64,000 nt of DNA from Glandiceps talaboti. Lineage: Eukaryota; Hemichordata; Enteropneusta; Spengelidae. The translations under genes and the position numbers were made by a program. The notes under the pieces are model-generated. The model searched no databases and was not told the origin of the DNA. It saw nothing but the letters and a program-made list of their open reading frames with translations. Below are positions 1 through 12,162 of this stretch, one piece after another; positions within the stretch are counted from its first letter, which is position 1; every line of letters starts with the position of its first letter. The stretch is from assembly GCF_964340395.1 (NCBI RefSeq), contig NC_135570.1, positions 8,171,822-8,235,821 of the forward strand. Reading direction: 5' to 3'.

Positions 1-1041
1 ACCACAAGCAAGCAAACACACCGGTGTCTTTTTCGCGGGTTTTACTTTTTGGTAACGCACATTTGCTAACAAACACAAGTGTGTATTAAATTCTAGTATC
101 AAGTGTAGTGGAATTATGACATCTTTGTACAAATGTTACATATTTCAGTACGTTGTACACTATTTTTTTTTTGTCAAGGGAGTAAAACGAGTACACATTA
201 ACATTCATCCCTGTTAGCATATTATTATGTTAGACAGTAGAAAGTGCCAATTTTGAGCTATTTATAGCAAAGTGGCACACTTCCTGTCCAAACATACATA
301 TAACGAAAAGCGCATGCTCAAAAAACATTCGCTTCGTCGAAACCTAGTACCATTGTGTACGTTGTGTTCTAAGGTATGACCATTTATTACTTTGCCGTGT
401 ATGTCATATCTGGTTCATTCACCCAATTCCTTAACACGATGATTGGCACTTTAGTTGAACACAAAATAACACACCGCAAACAAAAACTATCGGTAATTAC
501 AATGGAACGAAACCATGCAAAATTGGAAAGTTTTTAAGTAGGCAATTGAAACATTAGACGGAATTGGTCCACAGTCATGAGTAGAATCACTCAGTGCCAT
601 TTAGGAAATTGCATTTATTCCAATATGAATGTAGTAAAGTAATACAATAACTTTAATTTTCACTTCACAGAAAACGACGGCGGCGAATTGTATCATCTTT
701 ATGCGTCTAACCCACTCTTGCAATATAGCACATATTCTTTTTTAATTCTTTTTCTGCTCATTTTTCAATTCCGCATTCGATACTAGGTCAGATTTAATTT
801 CAGCATATCTCGATTCAAGTGAGCGACCTTAGTGAGCAGTATATTTACACGAACACTAGTAAATGTTAGCATTTAAAAATAAACAGATTAAATTTTTGTT
901 GTACTTCAAAAGCATAGAATCAGGTTTCAAAATGTTTTAACACACACGTTTGGAAAAAATGCGAGAATTAATTAGGTTTTCACATATTTTGCAATTTTGC
1001 CCATGCCTAGTGACATATAATTAGTTGGCTGCCTCCCTTTC
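1..1041. other. AT-rich non-coding stretch, nothing recognised
   Basis: I see no exon-like open frame, RNA gene or clear repeat here. On the cholinergic-locus model ChAT coding exons would read on the minus strand in this direction, but I found none of the conserved ChAT motifs, such as the active-site histidine region or the NRWYDK-like segment. Confidence 0.5.
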
Positions 1042-1855
1042 AAGTAGTGTACAGTGAGAAGTTTTCTATGCGATGAGACCGTTGACTGGAAAATTTCCAG
1101 GTAGACTGTACAGTGAACAGTATTCTTTACAATGAAGTCTACGATAAGTGACACAGACAGTTGACTGCAAAACTTCCAGGTAGTCAGTACAGTGAATAGC
1201 ATTCTATGCAATGAAGTCTATGATAAGTAACAGAGACAATTGACTGCAGAACTTGCAGGTAGTCAGTACAGTGAATAGTATTCTATGCAATGAAGTCTAT
1301 GATAAGTGAAAGAGACAGTTGACTGTAAAACTTGCAGGTAGTCAGTACAGTGAATAGTATTCTATGCAATGAAGTCTATGATAAGTGACAGAGACAGTTG
1401 ACTGTAAAACTTGCAGGTAGTCAGTACAGTGAATAGTATTCTATGCAATGAAGTCTATGATAAGTGAAAGAGACAGTTGACTGTAAAACTTGCAGGTAGT
1501 CAGTACAGTGAATAGTATTCTATGCAATGAAGTCTATGATAAGTGAAAGAGACAGTTGACTGTAAAACTTGCAGGTAGTCAGTACAGTGAATAGTATTCT
1601 ATGCAATGAAGTCTATGATAAGTAACAGAGACAGTTGACTGTAAAACTTGCAGGTAGTCAGTACAGTGAATAGTATTCTATGCAATGAAGTCTATGATAA
1701 GTGAAAGAGACAGTTGACTGCAAAATTTCCAGGTAGTCAGTACAGTGAATAGTATTCTATGCAATGAAATCTATGATAAGTAACAGAGACAGTTGACAGC
1801 AAAACTTCCAGGTAGTCTGTACAGTGAATAGTATTCTATGCAATGAAGTCTATGA
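1042..1855. repeat. 79-bp minisatellite, about 10 copies
   Basis: A head-to-tail array with a 79-bp period. The block beginning CAGGTAGTCAGTACAGTG recurs with starts at 1098 and 1177 and onward, followed each time by a conserved TATGCAATGAAGTCTATGAT segment. The outer units, especially the first two, carry most of the substitutions, while central units differ at only a few positions, as expected from homogenisation by unequal exchange. Open frames across it come from the lack of stops in one unit frame and are not genes. Confidence 0.95.
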
Positions 1856-2505
1856 TTGTCATATGAAAAGAAACAAACTTTTGAACTCGAACTCAGCACA
1901 AATCATGTGGAAAAATCTTGTATATGCCAAAATGTCTTTCAGCAGTATAAATTTCCATATGTAACTTATTCATCTTCCATTTCTAAGAAACATGTGTGTT
2001 CACATTTAAGTACAAATTGCCAGTTAATCCTGAACCCCTACCTATCTACAGAGGTTTAATTTGTTAAGGCATTGTTAATCGCAGTTTGTAAACTTGATTT
2101 CAGACGTACGGTGTACATGTCTTTGACCTACCATAATCACTTCGCTGGAAAATTGTATTGGCGGGGAAGTGCTGTCGTCAACATCGTGATTATCTGGAAC
2201 GATTTGCAACTTCACAGTAGGCACATTTCTAATCACAACGGGACGCCAGTGTTTAACAAAATTAAACTGATTCATAACTTCTCAATTGGTTTTAGATACC
2301 ACATAATGTTGATTAACAAAACAAATCACACACACAGGCCAACGAATGAAAAAAAAATGACGGTAGGAAATGGAGAGTGGTTTAACTAGAAAAGGTCAAT
2401 ATATGGGTACGGAATTTACTTATAAACTTTGGGATTATTAGCGCCATCGCTCTCCCAGCCCCCCTCTATCTCCATCTCTCTCGCATTCTTTCCATATACC
2501 CTACC
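1856..2505. other. Unassigned stretch with open frames on both strands
   Basis: The segment 2072-2389 is open for 105 codons on the plus strand, and 2075-2275 is open for 66 codons on the minus strand. It looks less AT-rich than its surroundings. Neither translation resembles a family I know. It could be an unrecognised exon or a decayed mobile-element fragment. Confidence 0.35.
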
Positions 2506-2571
<66 letters not shown>

Positions 2572-2578
2572 GTCTGTG
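2506..2578. repeat. (GTCT)n microsatellite
   Basis: Near-perfect tetranucleotide tract of about 16 units, ending in a degenerate TCTGTCTGTGTG tail. A pyrimidine-rich TCTC stretch precedes it. Confidence 0.95.
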
Positions 2579-3172
2579 TGCTTGCCCCCTCTCTTTCTCA
2601 TTCATAATGGCCCAGAGTAGATAAGAATTTCATGTTTGGAGTAACCATTTTCTTTAACTTGGTTGTTATTACTTAATTTCATCATCACTTAAAAAGGATA
2701 GAATCTATACATTTGGATAATACCCGAAAGATTTCTAAAAAATAGTTAGAGTAGCTTTTGACCATTACTGTTCAAACACAAGTTAAGCATTTGGACAGAC
2801 TTAGGGTACACCGAGGAAACGGTGAATGTGCATGGTATTAATGTAAAAAAATACCCCTGTATTCCATGGCCCCTGGAGGTGGCGTATCAAGTAACCCTAA
2901 CCAATCTGACACTAAGTGATATTAATTGATGTGCTACTATGAAACCATAGAGGAATGTTAGTTGGATAATGCAATGAATCATACCAAGATTGATTTATCT
3001 TCCTATGGGTGAGTGCAAATCAAATCAACTAATTAGTAAAGCTAAGTGAAAGGCCATGACGTCATCAATACAAAATTATCAGGCTCAGACAGTCACGAAG
3101 TATGCATAATTACCAGTCACTATTGATCGTCACTGGACTCTATTTTATTGTAAACGTTGGCATCTGAATGAA
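2579..3172. other. Non-coding stretch, nothing recognised
   Basis: AT-rich sequence without an exon-like frame. A consensus CRE octamer, TGACGTCA, lies near 3058. Isolated octamers of this kind recur by chance in 64 kb, so I attach no function to it. Confidence 0.4.
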
Positions 3173-3305
3173 TACATACATACATGCATACATGCATACA
3201 TACATACATACATACATACATACATACATACATACATACATACATACATACATACATACATACATGCATACATACATACATACATACATACATAATACAT
3301 ACACT
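3173..3305. repeat. (CATA)n microsatellite
   Basis: About 30 CATA units with scattered CATG variants. A single-base slip (cataatacatac) interrupts it near the right end. Confidence 0.95.
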
Positions 3306-3397
3306 ACTAGAAAAAAATGTGTTTAGTCCAATGAGTCATGAAAAATGACTTTCATCAGTTTACATCGATTTCTCTTAATACACTTATTCAAATTAGA

Positions 3398-3543
3398 CAT
3401 GAACCAACATCTGTACATTGGATTAGGGAATTCTGGGTATGGTGCCCAATTTAACTAATCCGGCCATTCTTTTATTCTAATCGACAGACACCAATGCACC
3501 ATACCCAGAACTCCCTAGCCCAGTGTACAACAGTCAGTTCATG
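3398..3543. repeat. 146-bp foldback: two 48-nt inverted arms, 50-nt loop
   Basis: The left arm (3398-3445) and the reverse complement of the right arm (3496-3543) match at most positions, including 14 identical bases ending TCTGGGTATGGTGC. Weaker complementarity continues about 15 nt outside both arms. I see no second copy in the window. It could be a decayed MITE, a foldback element or a source of hairpin RNA. The arm mismatches indicate an old inverted duplication. Confidence 0.8.
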
Positions 3544-4412
3544 GCTAATATAAAAAAGTTCCCAGTATTTTCCGGAAAGTCGCGAAATGCCAAGGTGTTG
3601 AAAATGACTTTTTTCTTCTTACTGACACCAAATAAAGCTTTTAGGACGAAATCAGCCTCGACCTTGTTACCCATGATGAGTCAGACACTCATTCAATCAG
3701 TCAAAATTGAGACCGAACTACTTGTTGATTCAATTTTTGAAAATGATATATGTGCTGATGATGAGTATTTCATATTTTCTTCAGAAGTCAAAACTTCATG
3801 ACATGACCTGTTGGCGGTGAAAAGCTTTGATATCGGAGAGTGGCTGTTACTTGATTGCTCAAATGTAATTTGTGCTCGTTTAAGGTGCAATTGTGTTGAA
3901 AGTCCGTTCTGGTTGAGCGGCAGTTATGTTTTGGCACTCTTTTATACCATGCCTATGGAATCAATAGACCAATTCGTTAAAATGGGAGACTTTTATACTT
4001 GAAATATTATAATAACTCGTTTATACTTTCATATTTGATGGCGTTGATACGTGTCAAGAAATATTGCCAAGCTTTTTGGGAACGTGTTTAGCTTTTGGGA
4101 ACGTGTTTACACGTATTCGATTTTTGCAGCGAAAGACAACTTCTCGGAATCAGAGTAATGTTAAATATTGAATACCTAGATAACATGAGCTGTGTGTTAA
4201 TTTAAATCTGGAAATCAGGAAGTTGCCAAGTGGCAGCCACTTAGTAAGTGTGTATCTTCCTGATTGATAACATCAGCGAACAGGTCAATTGTTAGTCAAT
4301 TACTGATTTCATAATCCTCACTAACATTTATCGCTGGGCCTTTTCGGTTAATTGACTTCCTTTTCAAAAATAATCAACGCAAATCTTGAAGCAAATTTTC
4401 CCGTGGGGGTTT

Positions 4413-4433
4413 GCCGCCATCTTTTTCACGTGA
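4413..4433 (+). promoter_or_regulatory. YY1-like site beside an E-box
   Basis: GCCGCCATCTT matches the known YY1 consensus in reverse orientation. TCACGTGA, a palindromic E-box of the USF/MITF type, follows after two bases. Such sites often lie near transcription starts, but no gene start is visible here, so function is inferred from the motifs only. Confidence 0.25.
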
Positions 4434-6445
4434 TGCCTTCGTGTTGCCTTCATGGAGAGTGAGTGTTGAGATCATGACATACCCGATCTGTTGATACTAC
4501 AATTTGTTCATTTTGTGGTTATTAGGTTGAACAGCTTTATTTACACAATTATGGATATTTTTGAGGCCACCACACCAGATTATTTTAGTCTTTACTGTGA
4601 AGCAGACTACAAATCTTTTATGTACCGAACTAAAAATTCACAACCTCTTTCAAAAGAAAGAGTTTTGTTGAATTCTTACATCGGTTGATAAAGTCCTAGT
4701 GAGATCTTAGGATGCCCTTAAGGTTAGTCTAAACGTAACAGATGTCGACGTCAAATGCTGTTTACAAAAACTGTATCTACGAACTTAAATGCCTGTTTGT
4801 GTGAATATAACATGTTACGAAAGGATAGATCTCTTTTGGTTTAAATCCATTAATAATAAAAATTACACCTGTAAGCCTTAATATTAATAAACTTATTACA
4901 AATACTTCATATAGGAAGGAAGAAGCCCTCGTCCATGGCGCCATACAACCTATACTACACTTACTCCAGACATTCAACAATAATCTTTATGAGCTTGAGT
5001 TTGTCAGACATTTTTCTCATCAGTGCAGCTCGGGCTGTCAACAAGACTCGCCATTCTATAGTTTATTACCACCATTTGATATTTTGTTAGGACCTATAAC
5101 TATAGAACTCAAATGACCGACTTGGCAAATTCTAACGAAGATACAAAAATTGAGGCTAAAACACATATTCGATTTCAAGCATCTTGACTTTCTTTGCGTC
5201 CATGCAACCATTTATAAGTGACAAATTGTTTTCGAATGTGTATTTTTTTCAAGGCTGATTAAAACTTAAATAAATGCAAATGTTGCTGAGGTGGAAAGTT
5301 CGAGGTATTATAAGTATTGTTAATAATGATACATAGGGTGCATTGGTTGGTAACTATGTGTATTTAGTTGCCAGATGCTGTCCCTTGTAACGTCCCAAAC
5401 GCTTACCTACTACATGATTCATTGTACACCACGTATCGCATATGACGAGATTTATCTTGTAACTTCTCATGATCAACGTTTCCGAGTAAACTATCTGTAC
5501 GACTGGGAAGAATTTTTTGTTACTCCATTCATTTGACAAACAATGGTTATATTTTATATTTCACTGCATATATACAATCTCAAACGTCCTGTCCAGTTAG
5601 ACAGTTCCTTAGTACCACTTTGATTTTGGTCATGTCCTGGTTTGTCGAGATGTTCGCTTGACGACAGTGCTACACTCACTTCATTGATTATGAGTAATAT
5701 TGCGTAAATGTATGTCACCCTCGGCAATCATAAAATAAACAAGGAGACGATATTTCAAACTGGAAGTTTAACGTTCACAAGAATTCGCCATCTATGGATG
5801 TTTACAAATAACTGGTCAAATTATTAGTCAGGAATCGAAGTGAGTGCAAAGTTATTAAATCAATGTGAACAGGTTTTACTTTAAATGGGTAGAGTTTATA
5901 ACTTTACTTCAAAATTGTCTTATAACTGGTTCATCTCGCATCAGAAACTCGTATAACATATAACATGACATACGACATATATTTTTGAGAATTTGAAAAC
6001 TGCTTTTACTCAGGTGTCGAAAATGGTTCTCAGATACATATTTGACAGGAATTGTTTTTGCATGCATTATATTTATGTTAATTGTTAAGAATTGGATTAT
6101 CTAGATTCAAGTCCTAATAGGCTTACACTTTAATACAATTGGTGCTGTCTAATCACTTGTCCTTCTCTGATTGATAGTTTAAACACTTGCAACAACAAAC
6201 TGTTGATGAACAGCAGTGCTCTTTATCGATGTTGCTGTCCTACAAGTGAAAGCAAACAAGGTTCATAACTTCGCAGTTTTCCTTTTAGTTCATTTAAATA
6301 TTTAAAGTGAATCGGTACTTTTGTAAAACATGGGTCTAGAATAAAGATTTAGGCTAAATCGTTATATTACCAAAAATGTTCTTCACTTTCGCTCACTGGT
6401 ACTGGCACAGTGGCGTTTTAAAGTAATCGGCCAAAGACCACCCAA

Positions 6446-6460
6446 CCGGAAGTGATGTCA
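6446..6460 (+). promoter_or_regulatory. ETS-CRE composite-like site
   Basis: CCGGAAGTGATGTCA differs by one base from the composite ETS/CREB consensus CCGGAAGTGACGTCA. A perfect copy in the opposite orientation lies at 49004-49018. No gene start is visible next to it. Confidence 0.25.
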
Positions 6461-7832
6461 CAACCTAGCATACCTCTCGCACTACGGATGTCACATTCAT
6501 AGCTGAGCGTACAGCTATAAAATAACTATGCTCGTGGCAATCAGCTACTCCTCGTTTTTAAAAGGACAATCTTCATTTGGGTGTCATAAGAAATAGTCTT
6601 GCAATATTCTTAAGATGCCAACATTTTAGTAATGATTATAGGACGTTTTGGCAATGACAAGAACAGGAAAAAAATACCCAAGAAATTCTGGACTGTGCCT
6701 CTCTAAATCCAATAGATATAACGACCTTGAAAGTGTGAGAATCAATATTTTCAGTCACTGTACTGGAAATCAGGGGTTTCCTAGCTAGGAAATCTAATCA
6801 AATGTTTATTCGCCGTACTTGTAAATCCTATGAACAGTAATTAGTTTTACTGGAGTAAATGCTACCTGAAGGCCTCGTTTGCTTATACTCAAATTTCCCA
6901 TGTAATTGCATGAAGTGCGGTGTTTTAGAACAACATGCAAACAAATCCCTGTTAAATTTCTACATGTTAGATCTCATTATTTCTTTTATTAGTTTACATC
7001 AACAATTTCAAGTGAAGTTCAACCTTGTTGAATGCTAGTGAAGCTAATGCAATCGTTATACAATCCACAAGCCAAGTTGAACGCATTCGAACAAAAATAT
7101 GGGATACATACCCTGGTCGCTCAACGTCACTACAGTGCGTGTCTACTTCATTCATTCTGGGGTGATCAAAATACGATTCAAGTCGCCATTAACCTATACG
7201 ATTTAAATTATGCTTACGCAAGTATAGTTATATCATTATATTATTCCCAATATTTTTCTTCATTCAGCCCGAAAATACTTGTGACCTACGAGTTTTGCCA
7301 CCTTCGCCAAGGCCCCTTAGGCCAGTCATATATTTATAGCTTAAATATAATTTGGGAATAATATCTAAAATATCGACCAAAGGGATAAATGTTGGGACGT
7401 TATTACGTAATGATAAGTCGAACACTAGTCTAAGTATAACAAATACTTGGGCATTTTGAAGTTTTGGTCAACGATATGCAAATCAAGTAATTCATCTGAA
7501 GACCAGACCTGATCAAAATCAATAGCATTGGGGATTAGGTGAAGAATTTAATAGTTTCTCCTCAAAAACTAAGACTCATATTATATCCATATGGCGTATT
7601 GATGACGTAAGCATGACGTAAATAGTATGCTCCAAAACGTTATTTATACATTTTATATCGTTGGCAATTGATAGCTCTGCTAATGTGCGTTTTCGTATGC
7701 CTAATCTATTATACGTGTATAGTTTAGACATGTATAAATTCGACCAAAATAAACACTAAAAAAGGGAAGTCGTAACTGTGGCTTTATCATCAACTATAAC
7801 GCCATAACCATAGACCCTACACGAAACCAATG

Positions 7833-8082
7833 AATAGGCAACTGCAAACCCTTCATTTTGAATGATGCATTGTGGGAAATATGCAAATAAACATGAATCT
7901 TTCATTATTGTAAGATATATCTTGTTACATTCTTTGTAACGGCGGATAATCTTGTCTCGGTTACCCTCACCCTTGCAGAGGGGCTATTCTAATAATTGCA
8001 CAGATGAGGGATAACGATAACTGCAGACGGTCCCATAGTCCTTTGCATCTGAGCAAGCGCAGTCCGGATTGCAGGTTCCCTT
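7833..8082 (+). mobile_element. Family-2 MITE-like element, copy 1 (diverged ends)
   Basis: About 250 bp, homologous along its length to 40756-41004. Shared blocks include a GCAT(T/C)(G/A)TGGGAAAT segment near the left end and CCCATAGTCCTTTGC followed by TCTGAGCA near the right end. The left terminus ATAGGCAACTGCAAACC and the reverse complement of the right terminus, AAGGGAACCTGCAATCC, are degenerate forms of the 13-bp repeats that are perfect in copy 2. It has no coding capacity, so it is presumably moved by an unidentified transposase. Confidence 0.75.
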
Positions 8083-8216
8083 AGGCACAACATATCGAAA
8101 GTACATGCACACCCTCACTTGAGACTAGACAGAATACTAGTATTCAATTCCGTTGTTCCTGATTGGGCACAACACGTCGAAAGTACATGTACACCGTTCA
8201 CTTGGGACTACACAGA
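8083..8216. repeat. Two-copy direct duplication, about 81-bp spacing
   Basis: A block of about 55 bp that begins GGCACAACA and includes CGAAAGTACATG occurs at 8084 and again at about 8165 with several substitutions. It abuts the right end of the family-2 element. Confidence 0.75.
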
Positions 8217-10466
8217 AAATTCAATCCTATTAATTGGGTTCTAATTATTGAAATTTTATTGCAGTCAGAATGAAACACTCCATTCACTGTTAGAGAGGAA
8301 ATTGTAAACATTACACAAAAATGTACACTATGCTGACAATATATATACAATTATTATTCGTCTTTGCATCATCAACTTGTGAAAGTATATTATGACAAAA
8401 GATCAATCAAGGACTGTGGGCCAATACAAAAAAAAATCACCTAGTCGAAGCTGACGTGGATAAATTGACTTATCGACCGAACAATAGAATTTCAATCGCA
8501 GTACAGGCCACATTGAACGAAAGCATGCACTAGCCATACACTAATTACTTAAAACTGTCTGACTTGTCGGTGCAGATCTACGCATTCGATAATGTGGCCG
8601 GTACTGCAGTAAAATTTGCAGCTCGGTCGACCATGATCTCTTTGTCGACCTGTGAAATGTTGGAACTGTGAAATGTTAGGCGTAGAGTGTCTATGTTACA
8701 AGCTTAAACAGAAAGATGGCGGGAACGTGCAGCAGACGACTTTGGACCTACGATAAATTATTTTTTCATTTGAATACAATACATGTTGAGTATGAGCTGG
8801 ACTGTTAATACGATATTGACGTTAAAGATATTTCATTTATACACAGTAATAGACTTGTACGGCAAATAGGAGAAACAGAAACAGAAAACAAAAAGAAAGA
8901 AAGAAAAAGAATAGCACGCATCTAAAAAAAATTGTTTTTCTCCCGTTTTTGGAAACGTCATACCAATACCAAACTATTTCATATATAATGCATTTTCATA
9001 ACTAACATGTCGTAGTTGTAAACAGAGTGTAGTCTAGCCTAAATGCAGAGAACGGACACTTTTTAGAATGTCTATGTAGCGATGTAGTATTGCCTGTATC
9101 AACACACCAGTAGCATGAATTCGAATTATTGTGATGAATATTTACGAAGGTTTAAAACATGTGAACACTCATATATGTGCTCGATAAGACATTTTGAATC
9201 ACAATACTGTACTTAAACGTTATTGATGTAATGTAACTGAAACTACTAAGTATCATTTTAAAAGAAAAAAACCTACAAAAGGGGACTAAAACATCACAAT
9301 TAGGGTTACTAGGTAAGTTCAACAATTTCACTTGCAAACAGCAAGGAAACGATCTATAAATGCAAATGAGCAAATGGCAACATAATTAACTACCATGGAA
9401 ACCTAATAAATTGATCATACAGTGAGAATATATAAAAATACAGATAGCATACTACAATATCAAGAAATGGTCTATGCATTTGCTCGATGGTTTTGAACAT
9501 AGGAAGACGTTGGAAAAAAGTTATGATACTTTCGAATAATTTTATTGAGAGTGGTGTTTCTGTAGATATATTTATGTATACATCTTACTACCACCTGTTC
9601 AATAGCTAACGATGAGCGTGCTTGACCAATGAGCCAAAAATAATCTTGGATGCTGATAAAGAACACTAAGCAGAATTCTAAACCGTTGGCTGAAGGACTG
9701 GAGGAAGGCACACAGGACTGGCTTCGTAAGAGCTACTATTATTCTAAAACAAGACACACCTCACTGATGAACTGTTACGACCCCCATATACATAGTCGCT
9801 TACATGTGGACATATAGCACTATTGATAGCCTGTATAATACGACGTGTTTTACTACCCTAGCTATCAGTAACCACTCTATGAGAGTTAGGGTTAGGGTTA
9901 GAGAGTGGAGGCTAATATGGCGTAACAACACGTCGAATCTGACAGACTACACTATTCAATGCGTATACCACAAGGAAATTAAAGAAATTGAACTATTACA
10001 AGTTGTAGGCTGTCAGTTCAAAACGCCAAAACAATCCCCTAGTTGACTTTGCAATTATTTCGATAAAATCTAGATGTTTATTCTGTCCGAAGCAAAGTTT
10101 AATGGAGATATTTGTCAAAGAAAGTCTATGATCACGTCATTTTCAAAGTAAAAGTGAGTGCAATGAGAACAATTGTATATGTAAAAACTAAAATAGTATA
10201 CATATTTATACAATATGAATATTCATATGTGATGTGACGACAGACAGCTGGTAATCTTCACAATGAAAACAATAGCAATCATTACATACACGTTTTTGTT
10301 GTTGCTATGATGACTAACAAACAGTGCCGGTAAAATAACATGCAATAACTAAAGATGTGATAAAAATATTATAACATTTTAAAGACGGCTGACTAGGCTA
10401 CGGTAGCCGTAAAGGTACTCAAAACAAATTAACGACTGAGTTACTAATTATACTGGACATAGTAAT
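8217..10466. other. VAChT 3' flank, no further gene recognised
   Basis: AT-rich DNA downstream of the transporter gene in its transcription direction. Open frames at 9152-9373 and 9472-9711 (minus) and 9804-10046 (plus) show no homology I recognise. ChAT coding exons would be expected on the minus strand here or farther left, but no ChAT motif could be read. Confidence 0.4.
9886..9902 (+). repeat. Short interstitial telomere-like repeat
   Basis: About two and a half TTAGGG units (GTTAGGGTTAGGGTTAG). They are flanked by a 7-bp inverted repeat, CCACTCT on the left and AGAGTGG on the right. TTAGGG is the common metazoan telomere unit. This short run may be a double-strand-break repair scar or chance. 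Confidence 0.5.
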
Positions 10467-10472
10467 TTTATT
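10467..10472 (-). promoter_or_regulatory. Candidate poly(A) signal for VAChT
   Basis: AATAAA on the minus strand, 46 bases after the VAChT stop codon. It is the first canonical hexamer downstream. The resulting 3' UTR would be very short, so a more distal signal may be used. Confidence 0.35.
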
Positions 10473-10518
10473 CGATTTTGGCAGAATTTGGACAATATTG
10501 TTCATGACGAATTATTGA

Positions 10519-12129
10519 TTAATCATCAAAAAGTGCACCATATTCATCATTGCGGACTCTTCTGACGTGAACTTTCTGTCTTGGGCTCGGGGAAGAATCG
10601 GCTTCTTCCTCGGAATCACTCGTAACTGGGTCATTTATAGAGCCGTTCATTCTGATCACATTACCAGGAGGTTGACGTAGTCCATCGCCGAACTCTGCTT
10701 TTTGTTGTGCTTTGACAGTGCGATAGAGTCCCTTAGGAGGCTCATCCGTTAAAAGTACCGTGTCCTCAAACATCTGAGGCTTCATATCATAGACTTTTCT
10801 GAGTATTAGCAAAAAGGGACAGTACAGTATGGAGATTAGACCAATTATTATATTCAGCCACATGAAGCCTATTCCTCTTACGATTTCTCCAGCTAGAATT
10901 GGACCGAATGCATATGCTAAGCAGTAGGAAATATCAGCTATGGCATAAACGGAGCCGTAAACAGAAACGTGACGGACATCGACAAGGAAGCCCAGCGTAG
11001 GTAGAAGAGCCGTGTCGATTAATGCTATTCCAAAGCATATTCCACATAGAGGAATGACGAGAACACCGAATGATTGTGAGAACGGGACCACTATTGTAAA
11101 AGCACCAATGATGAAAAGTCCTAAGGCTGCGTATATCCATTGGTAATGTGGGTAGTTCGTTGCTAATTTTACAGTCAGAATGACACCAAGCACATGCGGT
11201 ACAAAAGCAGGTAGCCATATAACGCCCTGTTGCCAGCTTGGGGACGCCATGGTGTCCCTCATCCAAATCCCGATGGTTGGCTCGATGAAAGCCAAGGAAA
11301 CATTGGCGACAGCTAATGCTCCTGCACATGTGGCAATGTAAGGATCAATCATAAGTTTGTAGATGGGTGTTCCTTTAGGCATCTGCCCTCGCTTTTCACT
11401 GTAGGGTTTGATAACGAACATCAGCATGAGTCCATCACATAGTGATATCGTCGCAAGAATGAGAAATGGAACCTGCTTTCCGGCGAACTGGTAGAGAATC
11501 CCTCCAAATGGTGGTGCAACCAGACAACCAAATGAGATGAAAGCTAGGGCGATTCCCAAAGCTTTACTACGTGCAGATTCTTCTTGAAAATTATCAGCGA
11601 TCATAGCAAGTCCCGAAGTGTCAGCAAAGGCAGAACCGACTCCCTGAAGACTACGTGCTATGAATAACAGAGTGTAGCTCTCACCAAAGGCAAAAACAGC
11701 AGTTGCAAAGAACATAACAATAAGTCCGATGAGCATTGGGATATCGTAACCAATTCTATCTATAATTGTCCCGGAAAAGGGATTAGTTAGAAGCTGAACG
11801 ATCGCTTTTGATGCAAAGAGTATCCCTATTGAAACGTCCTCGTTTTGGTACTGGACTGTTGTGGCAGTAGGTCCCGATCCATTGACTAGAGACCAGTTAA
11901 AAGTTGTGTTCAGTTGATATACAGTTTCTATCGTGTCCCATGTATTGATTTTTCGGAGATAATTTGGTATGATTGGCACTATGACCATATAAAGCATATT
12001 ATCCAAGAGTAAAGCTATACATACTATGACTAGAACGATTTTGCGTTGCGTTTCGGGGTAGCGAACTTTTTCTAAAAATGCTTGCCAGTGATCTCTCACA
12101 CTTTCTGTGGAAATTCCTAGAACCGCCAT
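10519..12129 (-). CDS. SLC18A3: Vesicular acetylcholine transporter (VAChT), intronless
   Basis: A single uninterrupted frame of 536 codons, close to human VAChT (532). VAChT exchanges lumenal protons for cytosolic acetylcholine to load synaptic vesicles. It belongs to the major facilitator superfamily, SLC18 (DHA) family, with 12 membrane helices. Residues seen: D43 in helix 1 ([14 protein letters not shown]), K108 in helix 2, D372 in helix 10 ([10 protein letters not shown]) and D399 in helix 11 (YAIADISY). These match acidic and lysine residues known to be important in the family. The first lumenal loop (about 58-98) has three N-glycosylation sequons at N74, N78 and N83. The antiporter motif lies near 199-218. 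The cytosolic tail has an acidic dileucine signal, EDTVLL (455-460), followed by DEPPKGLY as in vertebrate VAChT, then a serine/acidic stretch. The start is supported by A at -3 and G at +4. VMAT is the alternative, but the tail and the [20 protein letters not shown] block favour VAChT. Lack of introns is typical of the ChAT-nested gene. Confidence 0.97.
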   Translation of the reverse strand: MAVLGISTESVRDHWQAFLEKVRYPETQRKIVLVIVCIALLLDNMLYMVIVPIIPNYLRKINTWDTIETVYQLNTTFNWSLVNGSGPTATTVQYQNEDVSIGILFASKAIVQLLTNPFSGTIIDRIGYDIPMLIGLIVMFFATAVFAFGESYTLLFIARSLQGVGSAFADTSGLAMIADNFQEESARSKALGIALAFISFGCLVAPPFGGILYQFAGKQVPFLILATISLCDGLMLMFVIKPYSEKRGQMPKGTPIYKLMIDPYIATCAGALAVANVSLAFIEPTIGIWMRDTMASPSWQQGVIWLPAFVPHVLGVILTVKLATNYPHYQWIYAALGLFIIGAFTIVVPFSQSFGVLVIPLCGICFGIALIDTALLPTLGFLVDVRHVSVYGSVYAIADISYCLAYAFGPILAGEIVRGIGFMWLNIIIGLISILYCPFLLILRKVYDMKPQMFEDTVLLTDEPPKGLYRTVKAQQKAEFGDGLRQPPGNVIRMNGSINDPVTSDSEEEADSSPSPRQKVHVRRVRNDEYGALFDD

Positions 12130-12147
12130 ATTGTAAATCGTTTCCCC

Positions 12148-12162
12148 TCTGTCTCAAAAGTT
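12148..12162 (-). promoter_or_regulatory. Candidate 3' splice site upstream of VAChT start
   Basis: On the minus strand a modestly pyrimidine-rich run (CTTAACTTTTGAGACAG) ends in AG about 19 nt before the ATG. VAChT transcripts in other animals often join a shared upstream R exon to a site just before the coding region. The match is weak and unsupported by transcript data. Confidence 0.2.

Larger units (their letters stand above)
3544..7832. other. Long non-coding stretch with small palindromes
   Basis: No gene is recognised. The open frame 7032-7361 (109 codons, plus) has no family resemblance and AT-driven composition. Small structures seen are a tandem duplication of about 20 bp at 4075-4113, a nested inverted repeat at 4213-4265 (AATCAGGAAG arms around AAGTGGCAGCCACTT) and a perfect 16-bp palindrome at 6777-6792. 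Candidate factor sites at 4413-4433 and 6446-6460 are listed separately. Confidence 0.4.

Noticed and set aside
1-10466. Possible ChAT coding exons on the minus strand
   Set aside because: Expected from the cholinergic locus model, but none of the conserved ChAT motifs could be read. I do not report exons without sequence support.
10934-11329. 131-codon minus-strand frame inside VAChT
   Set aside because: It is an out-of-frame shadow of the transporter gene with no recognisable motif.
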